From JACMJL01 sp963791805 (GTDB lineage: Bacteria; Bacillota; Clostridia; Clostridiales; Clostridiaceae): a stretch of DNA of 64,000 nucleotides. A program made the translations under genes and the position numbers. The notes under the pieces are model-generated. The model was not told the origin of the DNA. It saw nothing but the letters and a program-made list of their open reading frames with translations, and ran no database searches. Every line of letters begins with the position of its first letter. Positions within the stretch are counted from its first letter, which is position 1. Below are positions 61,555-64,000 of this stretch, one piece after another. The DNA lies in the NCBI GenBank assembly GCA_963791805.1, contig CAWBTU010000006.1, forward strand, positions 1,674,001 to 1,738,000, written 5' to 3'.

Positions 61555-63105
61555 TCACAACTCTATAATTTCATTCTTATCCTTCTCAACTTCTTCTTCG
61601 TGAGCATCAATATATTTATACAACATATATTTTCCAGAGCCTTGTATAATATCAGTTAAGTCCTTTTTTTTAACTGGAAAGAACTTTTCCTTATTTCCAT
61701 ATTGATTTTGCTTTTCAAAAAAGATTTTAAAATCAGAATCAAAAAATATTAAATTACCTTTGGAATCTAAAGGTCTTGCTATATTACAAGACATTGCATC
61801 AAAATACCTATTAATCTTATATGTATCAAACGCACTTACATCATTTTCACTATCATTTTGACGCCTTACTCTATCAAAAATCAGTCTATCAATGCTAAAC
61901 TTAGAGTGAATTATTTTGGCAAGAAGTTCTTCTTCCTCTTGACTTTCCTTATACTGACTAACAGACTCCTCAATAAATTCATCTAACAAATCGAAAAACC
62001 TAATGCTTTCTAAATGATTTAACTCTTCAAAAGCCCTAATAGTTAGGTAATAAGATTTATTTATATCCCTATTGATTTCATCAAGCATTTTTTTATAAAA
62101 AACCATACGTTGAATAATAATCTTTTCTTTCCCTACTAATGCTTCTTCTTCAAAGTCTGAATAATTTATCTCTTTATGTGACTTGGAGTTCCTTAATCCA
62201 TAGTACTTGGAAGCAAAAAGGATATTAAGACGATTATCCTTTGTATTATCAGGATTAACATAAGACAACTTGACTGTTTTATATATTTCATCATTATAAA
62301 ACAAATTAGAAATCTCTTCAAATAGCTCTGATATTTTCTTTTTATATAATGTATCCAATTGTAAGCCTAGCGTATCAGAAATTTTAATAAAATCTGAATT
62401 TAAAGACATGTATATAATTAGTTTCGCTCTAATAATATCACATATACGAAATTTTATCTTTTTACTATTCATATTAAGGAATTCAGAAACTGGTTCATCA
62501 GAAGTAATATGTAAAAGCAATTTAACACTATTCTTTATATACTCAATAAAATCAATGTACTCATCGGAAGATAGTCCTTCTTTTTTATCATTAAGTCTTT
62601 CTTTGATCCCTAAGAAATTATATATTAGACGTCGTTTATCAGTTAAAGCTACTACTTCCTGGCTAATAATCTCTTGAGCCACACTATGTATATCTTGTTT
62701 AGATATCAATTTATTCAAAAAAGTAATTCTTTTATTCTTATCATCTAGTTCAAAGTCACGTTCAAATTCCAATGGTATGAAATCATCCTTATGACCAATT
62801 GCATAGAATATCAACATAAGAGTAATAATTCTCTGTTGCCCGTCAACTATTTGAATCCGATTTTCCTTAACATGCAAAGTAAAAAGTGCAAGTGATTTTT
62901 CTTTTACATGCTTGAAATTATATATCAAATCTTTAACTAGCTTCTCAGCATTGCTATTACCAGTATTTCTATGCCACTTATAATTACGTTGGTACATTGG
63001 AATATAAACTTTTCCTTCTAGATCATTCTCTATTATATCAGTTACCAATTTCATTAACTGACCAAATGAAATTGTTTGCCCATTTAACTTTTCATATTTT
63101 TGCAT
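61555..63105 (-). CDS. DUF262 family protein B
   Basis: 516 aa. DUF262 motifs: I-P-M-Y-Q-R-N-Y-K-W (QRNY at 39-42), I-V-D-G-Q-Q-R-I-I-T-L (DGQQR at 88-92) and F-L-N-M-N-S-K-K-I-K-F near 225. The helical remainder has E-E-L-N-H-L-E-S-I-R-F-F and R-R-Q-N-D-S-E-N-D; no DUF1524 H-N-H motif visible. It differs widely from protein A, so the pair is not a recent duplication. 14 bases separate it from the third gene upstream. Probably a subunit of a defence complex. Confidence 0.82.
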   Translation of the reverse strand: MQKYEKLNGQTISFGQLMKLVTDIIENDLEGKVYIPMYQRNYKWHRNTGNSNAEKLVKDLIYNFKHVKEKSLALFTLHVKENRIQIVDGQQRIITLMLIFYAIGHKDDFIPLEFERDFELDDKNKRITFLNKLISKQDIHSVAQEIISQEVVALTDKRRLIYNFLGIKERLNDKKEGLSSDEYIDFIEYIKNSVKLLLHITSDEPVSEFLNMNSKKIKFRICDIIRAKLIIYMSLNSDFIKISDTLGLQLDTLYKKKISELFEEISNLFYNDEIYKTVKLSYVNPDNTKDNRLNILFASKYYGLRNSKSHKEINYSDFEEEALVGKEKIIIQRMVFYKKMLDEINRDINKSYYLTIRAFEELNHLESIRFFDLLDEFIEESVSQYKESQEEEELLAKIIHSKFSIDRLIFDRVRRQNDSENDVSAFDTYKINRYFDAMSCNIARPLDSKGNLIFFDSDFKIFFEKQNQYGNKEKFFPVKKKDLTDIIQGSGKYMLYKYIDAHEEEVEKDKNEIIEL

Positions 63106-63119
63106 ATTCTTTTTTCATC

Positions 63120-63938
63120 CTATCTTAAATATTTATCCTTTAGATCCCTAATATAAATACTCAAATTACTGCTTGTCGTTCCATAAGTTTCCTTATATTT
63201 ATCAGGTTGATTTGATCTTTCTAGATCAAAATCAATCATACTTAGAATTTCTTTAATTACATGTATCCTATCTTTCTTAACACTAGCTGTAATTATTTTT
63301 TCGGAATCCAAATTGATTTTTATATCTGATTTACAAATATCTTCAATTATAATATCAATATCTTTCGACTTAGATTTCAAATTTTGAAAATAGGCAGTCA
63401 TTAAGATATAAAATTCATCTGATGATAATTTATAGGATTTAATATTACAAGCATTATCACTCCATTTTTGATAAAATATTACCTCACCATCATATACAGA
63501 ACCACACGTTTCCTTAGTTATACCTGTTCCCACAGCATCCATAAATAAAGTATTTAAACTAGCTATATCATCGTCTCTATCTTTTAGAAATTCGCTAAAA
63601 TCAATAGAAAAATCTTTAAAATCAACCCCATCACCATTATTAAGACATCTCTCCTGATATTCCTGCAGAGAAATATTAAGGTTATCATTATCTTTAACAT
63701 AATTAATTGGAGCATTTTGATAAATACAAATATTATACTTAACGTTTTCATCATAAGAATAATCATTAAAGTATTTCATCATACATCTTCCAAAGTATTT
63801 ACTTGTCGAATAGAAACTTAATGGATTGCCTTCTATATGAGCTTTACATTTTTTCAATATACTTTCAAAACATTTTGGATCTGAACTTGGATGCCATTTT
63901 CCCCCTTCGCTTCTATCATAGCAATGGAACAATGTCAT
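63120..63938 (-). CDS. Unrecognised protein C of the DUF262 operon (may extend past the window edge)
   Basis: 272 aa from the ATG at 63938 (GGAAGAG 9 bases upstream). The frame stays open upstream to base 64000 (G-V-G-Y-Y-Y-N-I-Y-W-K-R-Q-N before the ATG), so the true start may lie outside. Landmarks: H-C-Y-D-R-S-E-G-G-K-W-H-P, a cysteine-containing Y-F-G-R-C-M-M-K-Y-F and a helical C-terminus (I-S-I-Y-I-R-D-L-K-D-K-Y-L-R). No family recognised. It precedes proteins B and A with gaps of 13-14 bases, so all three are one operon. Confidence 0.65.
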   Translation of the reverse strand: MTLFHCYDRSEGGKWHPSSDPKCFESILKKCKAHIEGNPLSFYSTSKYFGRCMMKYFNDYSYDENVKYNICIYQNAPINYVKDNDNLNISLQEYQERCLNNGDGVDFKDFSIDFSEFLKDRDDDIASLNTLFMDAVGTGITKETCGSVYDGEVIFYQKWSDNACNIKSYKLSSDEFYILMTAYFQNLKSKSKDIDIIIEDICKSDIKINLDSEKIITASVKKDRIHVIKEILSMIDFDLERSNQPDKYKETYGTTSSNLSIYIRDLKDKYLR

Positions 63939-64000
63939 ATTTTGTCTCTTCCAATAAATATTATAATAATATCCTACTCCCTCAAATTTAAGTTCACTAT

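Noticed and set aside
61555..63105. GmrSD-type restriction enzyme
   Set aside because: DUF262 motifs are present, but no DUF1524 HNH motif is visible in either large protein.

Overview
The window is low-GC DNA (roughly 28-30 percent by eye) from a Clostridium-like, spore-forming anaerobic Firmicute. The evidence is a gerA-type spore germination operon, strong AGGAGG ribosome binding sites, rho-independent terminators after most operons, a cytosolic [NiFe] hydrogenase, and many gene families typical of clostridia (CBO0543, DUF4362, YjdF, LrgAB). Most genes lie on the minus strand. No tRNA, rRNA or CRISPR array was seen.

Layout. 0-0.4 kb: start of a DUF1646 transporter, cut by the window edge. 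0.6-4.3 kb: germination receptor operon in the order C-A-B. 4.5-6.3 kb: fused homocysteine methyltransferase/methylenetetrahydrofolate reductase with a late frameshift. 6.5-8 kb: a LysR regulator divergent from a membrane-anchored rhodanese that has a CsoR/CstR-like operator on its promoter. 8-11.3 kb: hydrogenase operon (cytochrome-b5-like protein, small subunit, large subunit, maturation protease). 11.5-17.1 kb: small lipoprotein and membrane genes plus a run of decaying genes (inositol-phosphatase family, Nudix, GNAT stub, zeta-toxin-like kinase beside an intact small upstream ORF). 17.3-18.5 kb: paired fluoride channels with a DUF190 gene. 18.6-29.7 kb: housekeeping and secreted genes, including an M29 aminopeptidase, a GH9 endoglucanase, LrgAB under a FadR-type regulator with a clear operator, and yjdF with its riboswitch. 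29.8-34.9 kb: ABC exporter plus two-component system. 35-38.5 kb: a GHKL sensor kinase, then an IS4-family element inserted in the loop of a terminator. 38.6-46.9 kb: SDR enzyme, a large leucine-rich-repeat protein, a ParB-like protein, a beta-trefoil-like protein, small regulators and a frameshifted PhzF gene. 47-54.5 kb: two near-identical MerR-methyltransferase fusion genes in direct orientation, enclosing small accessory genes.

54.7-64 kb looks like a defence island. An AbiG abortive-infection pair has its AbiGi (antitoxin) gene split by an IS91-like element; the two halves rejoin in frame when the element is removed. Next to it is a HEPN-like gene with an in-frame stop. Then comes a compact operon of two DUF262 (ParB/Srx-fold) proteins plus an unrecognised third protein that may continue past the window edge. 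This operon is the best candidate for an undescribed system.

A theme of the window is gene decay: four frameshifts, all in five-base homopolymer runs, two in-frame stops and several truncated remnants. The homopolymer pattern means sequencing error must be excluded for the frameshifts. The nonsense codons, the split AbiGi gene and the truncations cannot be explained that way.
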